A stretch of DNA of 64,000 bases from Rusavskia elegans. Its lineage: Eukaryota; Ascomycota; Lecanoromycetes; Teloschistales; Teloschistaceae. A program made the translations under genes and the position numbers. Where the stretch lies: contig SAUG01000074.1 of NCBI GenBank assembly GCA_011316305.1, positions 1 through 64,000 on the forward strand, given 5' to 3'. The notes under the pieces are model-generated. The model saw nothing but the letters and a program-made list of their open reading frames with translations. It did not search any database and was not told where the DNA came from. The stretch's first letter is position 1; every line of letters starts with the position of its first letter. Shown piece by piece: positions 47,255 through 59,399 of this stretch.

Positions 47255-50200
47255 TAAAAGTATTCGAAAAGTTTATAAAATTTAAAAAAAAGATTCGGAT
47301 AGAAATATATATCGCTTTTATAAAAAAAAATACGTTTCCGATAAAAAATAGGTTTAATAGATAAATATACTAAATAGGCTATTATAGTAGAAATATCTAA
47401 TATTAAAAAGATCGAGATTTTTAAATTTCTAAAACCGTCTAATAATTTTTTTTTTGTTTATTTCTATAAATTTAGAGTATTTTAAATAATCTACCGGATT
47501 TTTTCTAGGATATTCCGGTATTTTTTATTAATAGAACTACTATAGAGCCTTCTAGTAGTTTACTAAATATTTTTTAAATTTCTAAGTAATTTCTAAAATA
47601 GGATAATCTATCTATTTAATTAGATATTTCTAACCTTTTTATTATAGGTTTTTTTTTAACTATAAAAGTATTTTCTTTCTATATTTCGAAATTAAATATC
47701 TATTATAACGGTATTCCGGGGTCGGCTAGTTTTAAAAAAGATATAAAAAATATCGGATATACTTTAATATCTTTAAATAAATCGAATTCGAAATTTTGAA
47801 ATCCTTTAATTTTTTTAATTAAAAATAGTCTGACTTTAATATAGTCTAGTTTTTTATTTAAAGTTTTTATTTTTAGATTTTTTATAAAAAGATATATTTT
47901 ATTTCCTTTCTTTAATAAAAATACTATTTTTTTATTTTTTATTTTAATAATTACCGGAGTATTTCTTTATTTTTAGAATATTTTTATAGATTTTTTTCTA
48001 AATATCGACTTTTTAAATTACTAATTCCGCTATTAAATATAGTAACGATTTTCTAAATAGATTCGGATTTTTCCTATTATTAATATAAAACGTTATTTTC
48101 TTCGTTATATTTAATTCTTTTATATTAGGTACTAATTATATTATTAGTAAAAGCGAAATCTAAATATTTTTAACGTCGTTAATATAGTATTTTAGATATT
48201 ATTCTAAAATTTAATTAGTATATTCTATCTATCTATCTATTATTAAATAGAAGACTATTAATATTTTTAGTTTAATAATAAATAAAAATAAAAGTTTTTT
48301 AATAATTTAAAATAAAAATTTTATTTTTATTATTTATTAATATTTTCGGTAATCTGTAATATCGAAATAATCGATCGAAGATAATAAATCTAAATTATTT
48401 TACTATAAAATCTTTTTATAATAGGATTATATAAATATATTTTATAAATCTATCTATTATATTTAGTATAAAATTTTATTCTATATTTATTTTCGGATCT
48501 TTTAATTTTAGGAATTTAATAATAAAATCTAATATAATTTCTTTATATAGTAAATTCGGTAGTTTCTAAAACTAAATCTTTTTATAACGAATAAATATAG
48601 TATATTTATTTTATTAGTAACTAAAATATTTTTTAATATATATTTCGAAATATTATTTTATATTAGAAAACTAGTAATATTATTATAAAAGTTATTTTAT
48701 TTCTATTATATCTAAATACTTTTATAGTATTCTATTATAGTATTTTTTAATATATTTATCGATTTTATCGTCCGTTATTTATAGTTTTTTTTTAATAAAA
48801 AACAATTTCTAGTTATTTCTAAATATATATAGCGTTATATTTATTTCGTACTAATTTACTAATAGTAATCTATTTTAATTTATTTTTAGAATATTATTAT
48901 TAAAAACTTTCTTTATTTTTAAATAATTACTTTTTTAATTTAAAGTATCTATATTTCTAATTTTTTTATCTAGAATATAATATTTTTTAAATTTATATTA
49001 ACCGAAAAATTTAGACTATTATATTTATTATCTATTAAATTATTTTATTATTATAAAATAAAGAAGATTTTTATAATCTATAAAGATTATTTATCCGAGT
49101 AATCTTTTAATATATATTTTCTATTATTCTAATATAATTATTATATTTAATAGTTTTTTATTATAGATATTATAATTTTATTCCGCTAGTAATAGTTTTC
49201 TAAATATATATACTACTAGATACTATTTACTATTATATTCCTATAGAAAATTTATAGCTATAGCTAGATTTAATAAATTCGTTTCTAATTTTAATAGTTT
49301 TTTTAAATCGAATATTTTAAATACTAGGTCTTTTATATATTTTTTTAAAAGATTTTAAATATTTATTATTATTTTTTTCTAATACTATTTAATAGTATCT
49401 TTTATAAAAATTTTTAAAACGAAAATTCTTTTAAAATAGTTTTTTATAAACTTTTAATTATAATTTATAAATCCGAAAAAATTCTAGATTTTTTTAATAT
49501 TTATTAGTATTTTTTATTTTATAATAGCTTTTAATTTACTAGAATTAATATATAGTCTGTTTCGCTCTATAATAAATTTTAAAAAATCTATTTTTTTTTT
49601 TAGAATTTATATTTTTTTAATTTATAGTATAAGTTTTTTCCTTATAGATATTTAAAAACTTTACTAATATATTATTTATATCTTTTAAATATTTTAGAAA
49701 AAATTTAAATATTATCAAAATAGTTAATAATAAATATATTTATAGATATTTTCTAAACGCGTTATTAATTATATTTTAATAAATTCCTGGAATATTTAAA
49801 ATTCCGAATAGTATGACTATATATTTATAATGACTCTACTATTATTAAAAAGCTATTTTCTATTTTTTTCCGATTTTTATTTATATAAAATTATATATTT
49901 TTTAAAACTCGAATTTTATAATATATTTTATTCTAGAAAGTTTTTTTTAAAAGTTATCAATATTTAATAATAGATATCGGTTTTTAATTATAATATTTAG
50001 CTTTCGGTAATCGATATATAAACGAAATATTCCGTCTTTTTTAGATATAAAAAGGATCGAGTATTCTGCCGGTAATTAAAATTTTCTAATAAATTCCTTT
50101 TTTATATTATTATCTAGATATTAGTAAAATATTTCGAGCTCTATAATAGATAATAGATAGATAAATCTAAATATAGATTATTTATCTAGTTTAAATCTAG

Positions 50201-52164
50201 TTTTATAATCCTACGGTTAATATTTAGATAGTACTTTTATAGTTATTTTTTTTCTAAAATAAATTTATTTAATTTTTATATTTACCCGGAATCTTTTTTA
50301 ATAGATTTTTTTTTAATTTTTTATCGGATAGTATAGATTTTTTAAAAAATTTATAATTTTCCTTTCTATTTCTATCCTATTAATCTAGTTAACTTTTACC
50401 GGTATTTAATAAATCGGACCTAAAGGTTTTTTAGTTATTCTTTATTAAAATTATAAATTTATAATTTATATTCTATTTTTTATCTATTTAAAATTACTAT
50501 TTCGGCGTAGATTAAATACTTCCTATATAGGAGTATTATTTAAAACTAAGTATTTTTATCTTCTAGTCTATTACTAGATTATAATCCTTTAATTAAAGAA
50601 TTCTAAATACGATTTTATAGCTAGCTATTCTAATAATATTAAATTAAAATTCTTTCTAATACTAGTTAATTATTATATAAAACGGTATTATTTCTTTTAT
50701 AAATTTTCTATTTCTACTTAGTATTTTACTTTTATCGATAACTATTAAATTATAGAACTCTTTTTTTTTTAATTTAAAGGAACTCTTTTTTTTTTAACTA
50801 AATTTTCCGATATAAAATTTCCGGTTATATCTAAATCGAAAAATACTTTAACTTTCTATATTCCGTTATTAGTTTTAATAATTATTTTAATTTAGTTATT
50901 TTTTCCGAGCTATAAAGTTATATATTTATAGTATATCTATTACTATAAAATCTTACTTTTTTTCGAATTATTACTTACGTTTATATATTTTTAACTTTTA
51001 TAATCCGTTTATAAAATATATCTATAGAGTTCCTAATTAAAAATTCTGTTTTTTTTTTTACTATTCTTTCTAGTATTCGTATCTGCTATATATAATATAT
51101 CCAAAATAGTTATAAATATTATAATTTCCGATTTTAGTAGATGTTATAGAAATACGTCGGCGTAGTTCTAATAAATACTATCTAGTTTTTTCTTTTTCAA
51201 ATTTATAAATTCTATAGTAATTATTATAGCAGGCGGTATAATTAAATAGTATATATTAGTTTTCTAATATTACGTTCTTCCGTTATAATATCGGTTTAGA
51301 AATAATTTTATTTTTAAAGGCGTTATTTCCTAATTTTTTCTCTAATATATCGATAATATAGTTAGTTTTTTAATTCTACTAGTTATTTTATAGATATTCG
51401 TCGTTAATATATATTTTATAAACGTTTTTAAATTCTTTATAGATTATTATAAATTCTTCCTTTACTAATTCTTTATCGTAAAAGGCCTTAAAATAAAGGG
51501 ATTTTAATCTTATTTATTAAACGTTCTCTATTACGATTATCTAACTAGAGACGGTTTTCTTTCTAATTAGTTCTATTAATATTTATAGTGAAGTAATATT
51601 TATTATAGCTTTCTATAGTATTTTATTCTTTTTTATAAATATAAATTTCTTATCTAAATTAGTTCCCTAGAGTTTAAAACTACTATCGTCGTCTTCTAAA
51701 ATTATTTTTTACTAGTTTTCAGATTTTTTTAGTAAAGTATTAAACTGTTATCGTTATATTTTATTTAATTAATATTTTTTCGCGAAGTAGTCTGGCTTAC
51801 TATAATTATAGTATATTTTAGAATTTTTATTCCTTTTACTATTTCTAGGGTTTTTTCCTTTATATCGCTATTATATAGAGTCCAGTTCTATTAGTATCGA
51901 TCCGAATTATCTATTTCTAGACTATTTTTTACTTAGATACTATCTTCTATAGAGCCGTCCCGAGTAACGTTCTATATTATTTCGTAGTTTACTATTATAG
52001 CGTTTCTTTATATCTCGTTTATATAGTTTATTATTAAAGTAAATAGATATTTTAATTAGATTATCTAATATATTATATACTCGACTATCGCGTATAAATT
52101 TATTTTTTACTCGCTCTTTAAATTCTCGTCTAAATATTACGTATAGGGCGTCGTTATTCTATTC

Positions 52165-52324
52165 TAGTCTGGCCGTTCTGTCGGGTTTCGAACCCGGATC
52201 GGAGGAACCGACCCGAGTTTCTAACCGTATTAGGAAGAAAACTAACTTTAATTAGTAATTTTGACGCGTTAGCCACGTTTATCGCGAAGTCGGGTCGCCA
52301 TTTTAAACCGAAGTGACCAGTCTA
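52165..52324. mobile_element. 160-bp non-autonomous hAT-type MITE with perfect TSD
   Basis: Ends are TAGTCTGGCC and (inverse) TAGACTGGTC. It is flanked by identical 8-bp copies TTCTATTC at 52157-52164 and 52325-52332. The interior carries CGGGTTTCGAACCCGG-like palindromes shared with the 416-bp copy and with the end of the full hAT element. It is inserted in gypsy element 2 and has too little sequence to encode protein. Confidence 0.88.
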
Positions 52325-52865
52325 TTCTATTCTATTAGAGGTATCTATTTCTTAAATCGTATAGTATAATTAGATACTATATTCTTCTATTAAAGATATT
52401 AAATAAAGTATTTAGTAGTCTAAATTTCGTTTAAAATTCTAAAGATTTTATAAATAGCTTTTTAAACTTTATAAACTACGCGAAAATACGTTTATCGTCT
52501 TTATTATCGTCTATATACTAATAAAGAAGAGGTTTTATCTAGTATTAAACTCGTTTTCGAAAATAAAATATAGCGAAAAAGGTCTTTTTCTTTTCAAATA
52601 TAGAATAGAATACGAAATATATATCTAATTATACGAGCTAGTTTTCTAGTTTATTCCGGTTTCTATAATATTTATCGGATTTATTAATTTTAATTTTAAT
52701 ACTATAAAAGTATTAGCTAGTAAAAGAAATATTTTTATCTTCGCTATTATTTTTTTATCTAGATTTTCTTTTTTTTAGATTCGAACTATTTTACTATATA
52801 GCTGAAGTTACTTAGAATAGAGGTTTAATATTAACCTGTAATAGATACTTTAAAGATATTCAAAA

Positions 52866-53216
52866 TATTATAAAGCTACTAGAAGGGGTCTAGTATTTTT
52901 TAAACCGATTAGATTTATTAGTAAATCTATAAACGAAGGTTTAATAGGTAATAACTTTAGTTAATATAAAAATAAATCAGTTTAATAGCTAGAATAGTAT
53001 ATAGCGATAACTAATAAATTAAATACAAGCTATAAAGATATCGAATTTAGATTTTATATAGATAATAAATACTTCTATAATTAATATAATTCGTATAGTT
53101 AATATAATTAAAATACTAAATATAATTAAATAATTAAATATTTATTTAGTAGTAATTAGTAATTAGTACGACTAAACAGCGTTAATTACAAAACAACCTC
53201 TAAATATTTAGTATAT
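52866..53216 (-). repeat. 5' LTR of gypsy element 2
   Basis: Partner of 46913-47254. The adjoining internal sequence AATATTAACCTG (52829-52840) matches the DNA just inside the element 1 5' LTR in inverse orientation, confirming family relationship. Confidence 0.75.
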
Positions 53217-53734
53217 ATTTAAAATTCTATTACTAAATACTGGACCTGGTATAGAATCCAGTCCAGAATTATAATATTTTTATAAAAGTAAATTTTTAGA
53301 ACTAAATTCTCTTAGTCCGTTTAACAAACTAACGTTCTAAATTAAACAATATAGATAACTACTGATTTCTACTATTTTAGAACTATTAGTTTCTTTCCTA
53401 TTATTTGATTATTATTATTACTAAATACTTCTTTTATAATTATAATTAGATTACTAAATTTATATAAAATCTAGACTATCTTAATTTTATTTTATTTTTT
53501 CGGATTATTAAATCTGTTTTCTATATAAAACTATATCTAAATAATAATCTCCTTCTCAAAATATAATATTATTAATAGAATTTTATTTATTTTATTTAGA
53601 AATTAATTTATTAATATAATAAAGGAAATATTTTTTTAGATATTCTATATTTATAAAAAATTTCTATTTTTTTATAGATATTAAATATAGCTCTTTTAAT
53701 AGTATTAGTTCGATCTATAGAACGGGATAACAAA
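53217..53734. other. unclassified AT-rich sequence
   Basis: RIP-biased spacer between gypsy element 2 and the long inverted repeat; nothing recognised. Confidence 0.35.
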
Positions 53735-55445
53735 ATTAATATAGTAAATTATTAAAATATTACATTTCTATATATTATAGGATATTATATTCGAGTTTAA
53801 CTATAGCTATAGACGTAGTCCGAACTATTAAATAGTAAAAAAGTCCTAGTAAAGATTATTATAACTAGTCTCGTATAACTTTAAAGTAAGATTATAATAT
53901 TTTAAAACGTCTTTATTATAGAATTAATTATAAAAAATAAATAGCGATAGTAATTAGTAATTATATTAATAACTGATAAAAAAGCTATTTACTAGATTAT
54001 AGAAAGCGATATATATAAAAAAAGAGCCGATCTATTTAATAGAGCCGATCTATTAAAAAAAGATAGTTCCGCGGCTCTAGCGGCTCTAACTAGACTAAAC
54101 TATTGATCCGTTTATCTAATTAATAAACGTGAATACTTTTATAAAATCGTGGACGTAACAGATATCTAATAAATTTATACCGGATTTAGATTTAGAACAG
54201 TTCGATTAATTTCTAAAAGAATTTAATTTCTTTTATCTAGTAGAAGAAATCGTTATATAGAAAAATATCTAATTAAAATTTTCTTTATTTATACGTCTTT
54301 TAATTAAATTCGAATTATATATTAGTATTATAATCTATATTCGAATCGTTTAATTAGACTGGCCACTTCGATACGAGTTTTCGTCGGTATCTAGGAATCG
54401 ATCCGATTTTTTGACGAGTCGGTCCGATCCGACTCGCCAAACGGTCGGTTCCGGGTCGGATTATAGATATCGACTATAATTCGAACCGATTCGCCAAATC
54501 TTCTAAATATAGTTGAATATTATAATTAATTTTTCTTATTAATTCTATATAAAGATACTGTACTTAAATAATCTATTTAATCAAACTAGAAATCTTCTAG
54601 CTAGCGTAGTTAATTAACTGGATTTTTTTCAAATATTTAAAGATAATTTTTATACTAGAACTATACTAGAGTTATATTTTTCTATTAGAGTTTGACGTCT
54701 TGGCGGTTCCGAGTCGGGTCGGATCGGTTCCTCGAATCCGGGTTCGAAATCCGACCCGACGGCCAATCTACTTCTAATATCTACATCAATTTTATTTTTT
54801 TTAACTACTATCTCGTACTATAATAATAAAAATAGAAATTAGCAAAATTCTATATTTTTTTATTATATATTTAGTATAGAATCTAGTTTTTTCTATTTTA
54901 TTTCGGAATTTTATTTCGTATATAGTTTTGTTTATTTTACTAGATTTTCTTAATATAATCTATCTATAATACTTGAATTATTTATCAATTTTTATTATAT
55001 TTATTAGCTAATTATAATATATCTATAATTCGATAGAAGTATATTCGTTTATTAATTAGATAAACGAACTAATAGATTAGTTTAGTTAAAGCTATCGAGG
55101 CTATAGAACCGCTTCTATTTAGTAGATTAGTTCTATCGGGTATATCTGTCTTTATTTTATATATATCGCTTTTTATAGCCTAGTAGATAGCTTTTCTCGT
55201 TAGTCGTTAATATAATTATTAAATATTACTCTGTTCCTCTTTTATAATTATCTATATAATAGAAACGTCTTTTAATATTATAACTATACCTTTACGGCTA
55301 TATAGAATTAGTTATAATAATTTATACTGGAGTTTTTTTACTATTAAGTAGTTTATACTATATCTACGGCTGTAGTTAAATTTAAACGTAATATCTTCTA
55401 ATATATAGAAACGTTATATTTTTACGATTCCGAAAGATAGATAAA
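53735..55445. mobile_element. long-inverted-repeat structure (possible TIR or foldback transposon)
   Basis: The left arm (about 53735-54140) is the inverted copy of the right arm (about 55030-55445). For example ACTAGATTATAGAAAGCGAT in the left arm matches, inverted, the right-arm stretch around 55172-55191. CGTTTATCTAATTAATAAACG closes the left arm at about 54100-54120 and the right arm begins with its inverse near 55047. Arms are about 400 bp, diverged mostly by transitions. The spacer is about 0.9 kb and holds a hAT-type insertion. Long TIRs suggest a Mutator-like or foldback element, but no transposase or duplication was recognised. Confidence 0.65.
54355..54770. mobile_element. 416-bp non-autonomous hAT-type element
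   Basis: Bounded by TAGACTGGCC and GGCCAATCTA, the same ends as the 5.36-kb hAT. It is flanked by CGTTTAAT and CTTCTAAT (6 of 8 match). Its right half resembles the subterminal part of the full element (GGGTCGGA, ATTATAGAT and AACGGTCGG blocks), so it is likely an internal-deletion derivative. It sits in the spacer of the long inverted repeat. Confidence 0.82.
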
Positions 55446-56171
55446 AATCGAATTTTTTATCTAGCTAATATTATTCGGATAATCTATAGAAATTTTAAAA
55501 AATCGAAAACTATTAGAAATATTATATCGGAAGTTTATATAAAAAGATTTAATATTCTTTTAATTAGAAAAACGGAACTATATTTTATAAAAACTATTAT
55601 TATAATAGAAGCTATCTAGATTTAATTTTAAACTAGAATTTTTAAGATACGGAATAATAAATATAAAAGAAAAATTATTTTTAATATTATAAAAATATAT
55701 AGAGATATTTATTTTAGTATCTCGTAGTTTATAAAATAGAATCTAAAGATCGAATAGTTATCGATATAAATAATAATAGGAAACTATATAGAATTCCAAG
55801 TTGATTGCCTATAACTGTAAAAAAGTAAGATATTTATATATTCAAGTATCTCTACGCTAGACCTATATTTGTTTCTATATTTACTTTTACGATTAGTAAC
55901 CGGATTAGTTAGTATCCGAATTTATATATAACTATATAATTCTAATATATATTCTATAATCTTTTAGGTCGTTCGTATAGTTTAGAATTCTAACTACTAT
56001 ATTCTTCCCTTTTTAAATAAAATCTAGAGGGAAGTAAAAATTTTCTAAAGCTAAATAATAATAGAAATAAAACTATAACTAGCAATAATAAAGGAGATAA
56101 AGCGAAAAGTAAAAGTTTACCTTTATATAATTTATATTTAGTTATCTGTTTTGGTTTTGGTACCCGGTGAA
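55446..56171. other. unclassified AT-rich sequence
   Basis: RIP-biased DNA between the long inverted repeat and the solo LTR; nothing recognised. Confidence 0.35.
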
Positions 56172-56645
56172 TGCTATAGGGCTACCTGGAAGGTTCTGGT
56201 ATCTCCAAGGGTTGGTTGGACTTATTAGTATATCTATAAACGGAGGTATAACGGGTAATTACTTTAAGTTAATATAAGAACAAGTTAGTCTGATTACTAA
56301 AACAGTATATAGCGATAGCTAATAAATTAAATACGAGTTATAAAGGCGTCGAGTTCGGAATCTATATAGATAATAAGATCCTCTCTTTTCTTAGGTACTT
56401 TACTCGCTAAGATAACTAAGATAACCTTCCTTAGGTACCTTACTCGCTAAGATAACTGAGATAACCTTCCTTAGGTACCTTACTCGCTGAGATAACTAAA
56501 ATAACCTCCTTTAAATACCTTACCCGTTAAGATAACTGAAATAATAATACTAAGTCCTTCCTACCTGTCTAGGTGTAATAAGAAGTTCTAGTGCTGTGCT
56601 GAGTACTACTGCGTTCCTGAAGTCACGCCGCGCGTGCTCATAACA
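56172..56645 (-). repeat. solo LTR of the gypsy element 1 family, little mutated
   Basis: 474 bp in reverse orientation. On the minus strand it begins TGTTATGAGCACGCGCGG and ends CCCTATAGCA, giving canonical TG...CA ends. It is flanked by perfect GTGAA duplications (56167-56171 and 56646-56650). No internal region is attached on either side. It retains CA/TG dinucleotides lost in the two LTRs of element 1, so it is younger than the main RIP wave, or was spared. It shows the unmutated family consensus. Confidence 0.92.
56391..56545. repeat. tandem ~45-bp units inside the solo LTR
   Basis: Three to four copies of a unit with the core TTAGGTACCTTACTCGCTAA followed by GATAACT(A/G)AGATAACC. The same array, degraded, is in both LTRs of gypsy element 1. 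It probably lies in the U3 promoter part and may hold repeated enhancer motifs. Confidence 0.85.
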
Positions 56646-56989
56646 GTGAACCAGTGGTTCGATAAACAAATCAAACGTTGATATACTAGCATTAAATATA
56701 CGGTAGCAGAACTTATATCCTAGTTTAATTAACGTAAATAACGGTTTTTTCTATAGAATTTTAATTTAAATTTGCTTAGTAATATAACGTATCCTTCTAC
56801 CGATAACTTAACGTAGAGACTTTTATAGATAAATATATCTCGCAGTTATCGTTTCTTATTTATTTACTAGTAATATAAGCTTTATAATATCTAAAAGCCT
56901 TTACGTACGTATATACTCCCGTAATAGCTATAGCTATAAGCTAAACCAGACGGTAGTATATCTATAATAACTATATCTACCCGCGCGGT

Positions 56990-57268
56990 CGTCGACTATC
57001 TCGTTATAGCTAGAGCAACCTATTTCGATTTTAACCTAGATCTTCTCTTTACCGCCTTTAAAACGCGCTATCTAACCTCTCTACCTCTCTTTAATCTAAT
57101 CGACCGGGTAAAGCTTCTAGCCGTAATAGCCAGCGTACTACCTAGCGATCCTCTTAAAGCTAGATAGGCTAAAGAGTACCTTAATAGTTTAGTAGAACGT
57201 TTAGGTACGGGTTATATAATAAATACGGCCGATACGACAAGTATAGATAATTGCTTCGCAGTATAGTA
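56990..57268 (+). pseudogene. unidentified decayed coding remnant
   Basis: A plus-strand frame reads about 85 codons with one TAG (near 57166-57168, where CAG would fit). It includes FNLDLLFTAFKTRYLTSLPL, LLAVIASVLPSDPLKAR and EYLNSLVERLGTGY. The composition is protein-like and CA is absent, so it is coding DNA hit by RIP. The family is not recognised; it is possibly part of an unusual transposon or a captured gene. Confidence 0.4.
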
Positions 57269-59399
57269 GATAGATATAGCGGAAATATTAAATACTCCTG
57301 ATTGTTTATAATATTAAGGAAGGACTGGATATATAGTATTTGAACTGAATCGAGGACTGCGAGTGACGAAGTTGTATTTATATAGTAGAGGATTCGTAAT
57401 CGAATGAAAAAGGAAATAGTCAATATAATTAACTACGCTGCAAATTTTGCCTGATAAATATACCTTTGGCTGTAAAAATTTCTTTACACGTGAAATACAA
57501 TAATCGTTGCCGTATATAACGTTAATGAAATATATATATATATATGAAAACTCAATATAATTCCAGATAGGAACCATTTAGAGAGGATATAATTTATATA
57601 GAAGTAAATAAATATATTAATAGAAACTCGCTATCGACTACTAGAATCTCGAACTTTTTAACTTTCGGAGCTTTTCCTTTTAATAATATTATTGATTATC
57701 TACTCTAATAATAATAATAATAACTATTATAATATACCGTATCTAATTCGGCGGCGGTTAGAATTATTATAAAATCCTTATAGAGTAATAGATAGCGAGC
57801 TAATAAAGTAGTAATTATTATTTATAAAAGTAATTACTATCTTTATATAGTAATAGATACTATAAATTAGATTATTCGATAGAGATATTGCTTATATTAG
57901 TAGTTCTATTAACTCGTTTCGGGAAGCGTTACTTTTCCTAATAATTTCCGGCGCTAAAATATCGAAATTTATATAGAATACTTTAGTAAGCTTAGCCGAT
58001 TTATCTAGATTATATATTTATAAAAGCTTAATACTATTTTTATATAAATAAATCGTTTTTTAGATATATATAATCTATTTCCCTTCGAGCGACTAATTTT
58101 ATTCTAGCTTTATAGAATTTAAGCGAGTAAGCTTTATAGCTTTTATACTAGTAATATTACCCGTCCCTTCGTATACTATATAAATATACGATAGTAATTC
58201 GGAAATATATATAGTAACTATCTATAAAGATACCGCTAAAGTAAATATTTGTATTTATTTTTATATAAATTATAATCTATAATCAGTATAGAGCTTCTAT
58301 TATAGATATAGATTCTATAATTTTCTAAAAAATAAACGGGTATAAAAACTAGAAACTATATAGACGATAATTTTATACCGCTTCCTTCTATTCCGCTATA
58401 GCTATATTAATTATCGTCGAAGTAAATTATAGACTATAATATTTCTCCGTCCGATTCCCTATAAAATAATAGGGGCTTTAATTCTCTAGCTTTACCTTTC
58501 TAGCCTATTATTAATAATTCTAATAGACCTGGATATAAGAATAAACTTTCTATAATCTAAACCGAAATCTTATTAGCGAATATAATTAAAAGAAAAAAGG
58601 CTAGTAGTCGTCTATTAGTTAGATTTCTATTATATATATTAAAGGCTATAAACTCGCTTAGCTATATACCTTTATTAGATACTAATTATATATAATTAGA
58701 TTTTTAGCTCGGCTCTATATTCTTTTAAAGATTATCTTCTTTCTTTTTAACGCCTTTAAATCTAGAGAATATATTATCTTTATCGGCTATTTCTACTAAT
58801 ATCTATATAGCTCGCCGTAAGGCCCGCCGTATATATACCTTTAAATATAGTATATAGTAGCTTAACGTTAAATAGATCGATTCTAGAATAAAAGGGAATA
58901 TAAACGCGCAGACCTCGACTTTATTAATAAAGATCGTTCTAATTTTTAATAGAAGTTTCGGCCCCGTCGAAGGTAGTAGATATACTAAAATTAAAAAATA
59001 GTAAATAGTTATTTTAACTTCGGTATAGCTATATATAAGGTATAATAATTATATTATAATAGGCGGTCCTATTATATCTCCGCTTTATACTAAAGTATAA
59101 AAGGGTCTAATTTATTAAACTTTCGATTTAAATTTTTCTAATTAAAGAATATATATTATATATATCTTAAAATAAAAGATCGTATCTAAAGTTATTATTA
59201 AGTCTTTATTAAATATAATTTTTTAAACTAGTAAAAAGCTCCGCTTTAATATTACTTTAAAGTTATTTATATCTTTATTTACTTTTTATTTTATAGGAAA
59301 TTAATAAAAATAACTTTTTTTAAAATAAATAAAAAGTAAAGATATTATATCTAATTTAAAATTAAAATATATTTTAATATATATAAATATATAAAATAA
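57269..59399. other. unclassified RIP-degraded sequence
   Basis: AT-rich with stops in all frames. It includes a short TA microsatellite at 57529-57544. Fragments around 58400-58900 retain a little GC but no motif that I can assign. Two minus-strand open frames at 57181-57577 have random composition. Confidence 0.35.

Larger units (their letters stand above)
46913..53216 (-). mobile_element. second Ty3/gypsy chromodomain retrotransposon
   Basis: About 6.3 kb in reverse orientation. LTRs of about 345 bp lie at 46913-47254 and 52866-53216; their R/U5-side half matches element 1 LTRs but the U3 half differs, so it is a related subfamily. Reading the minus strand from right to left gives protease and RT (about 50800-49500, with INYFDNI at about 49720), RNase H, integrase and a chromodomain (about 47640-47540, YPILEIT). 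All are full of stops. A 160-bp hAT relative is inserted at 52165. The upper LTR edges are approximate and no target duplication was found. Confidence 0.8.

Noticed and set aside
57181..57577. Two minus-strand open frames in the AT block
   Set aside because: Ile/Tyr/Leu-rich random composition in RIP-mutated DNA; they overlap the better plus-strand remnant.
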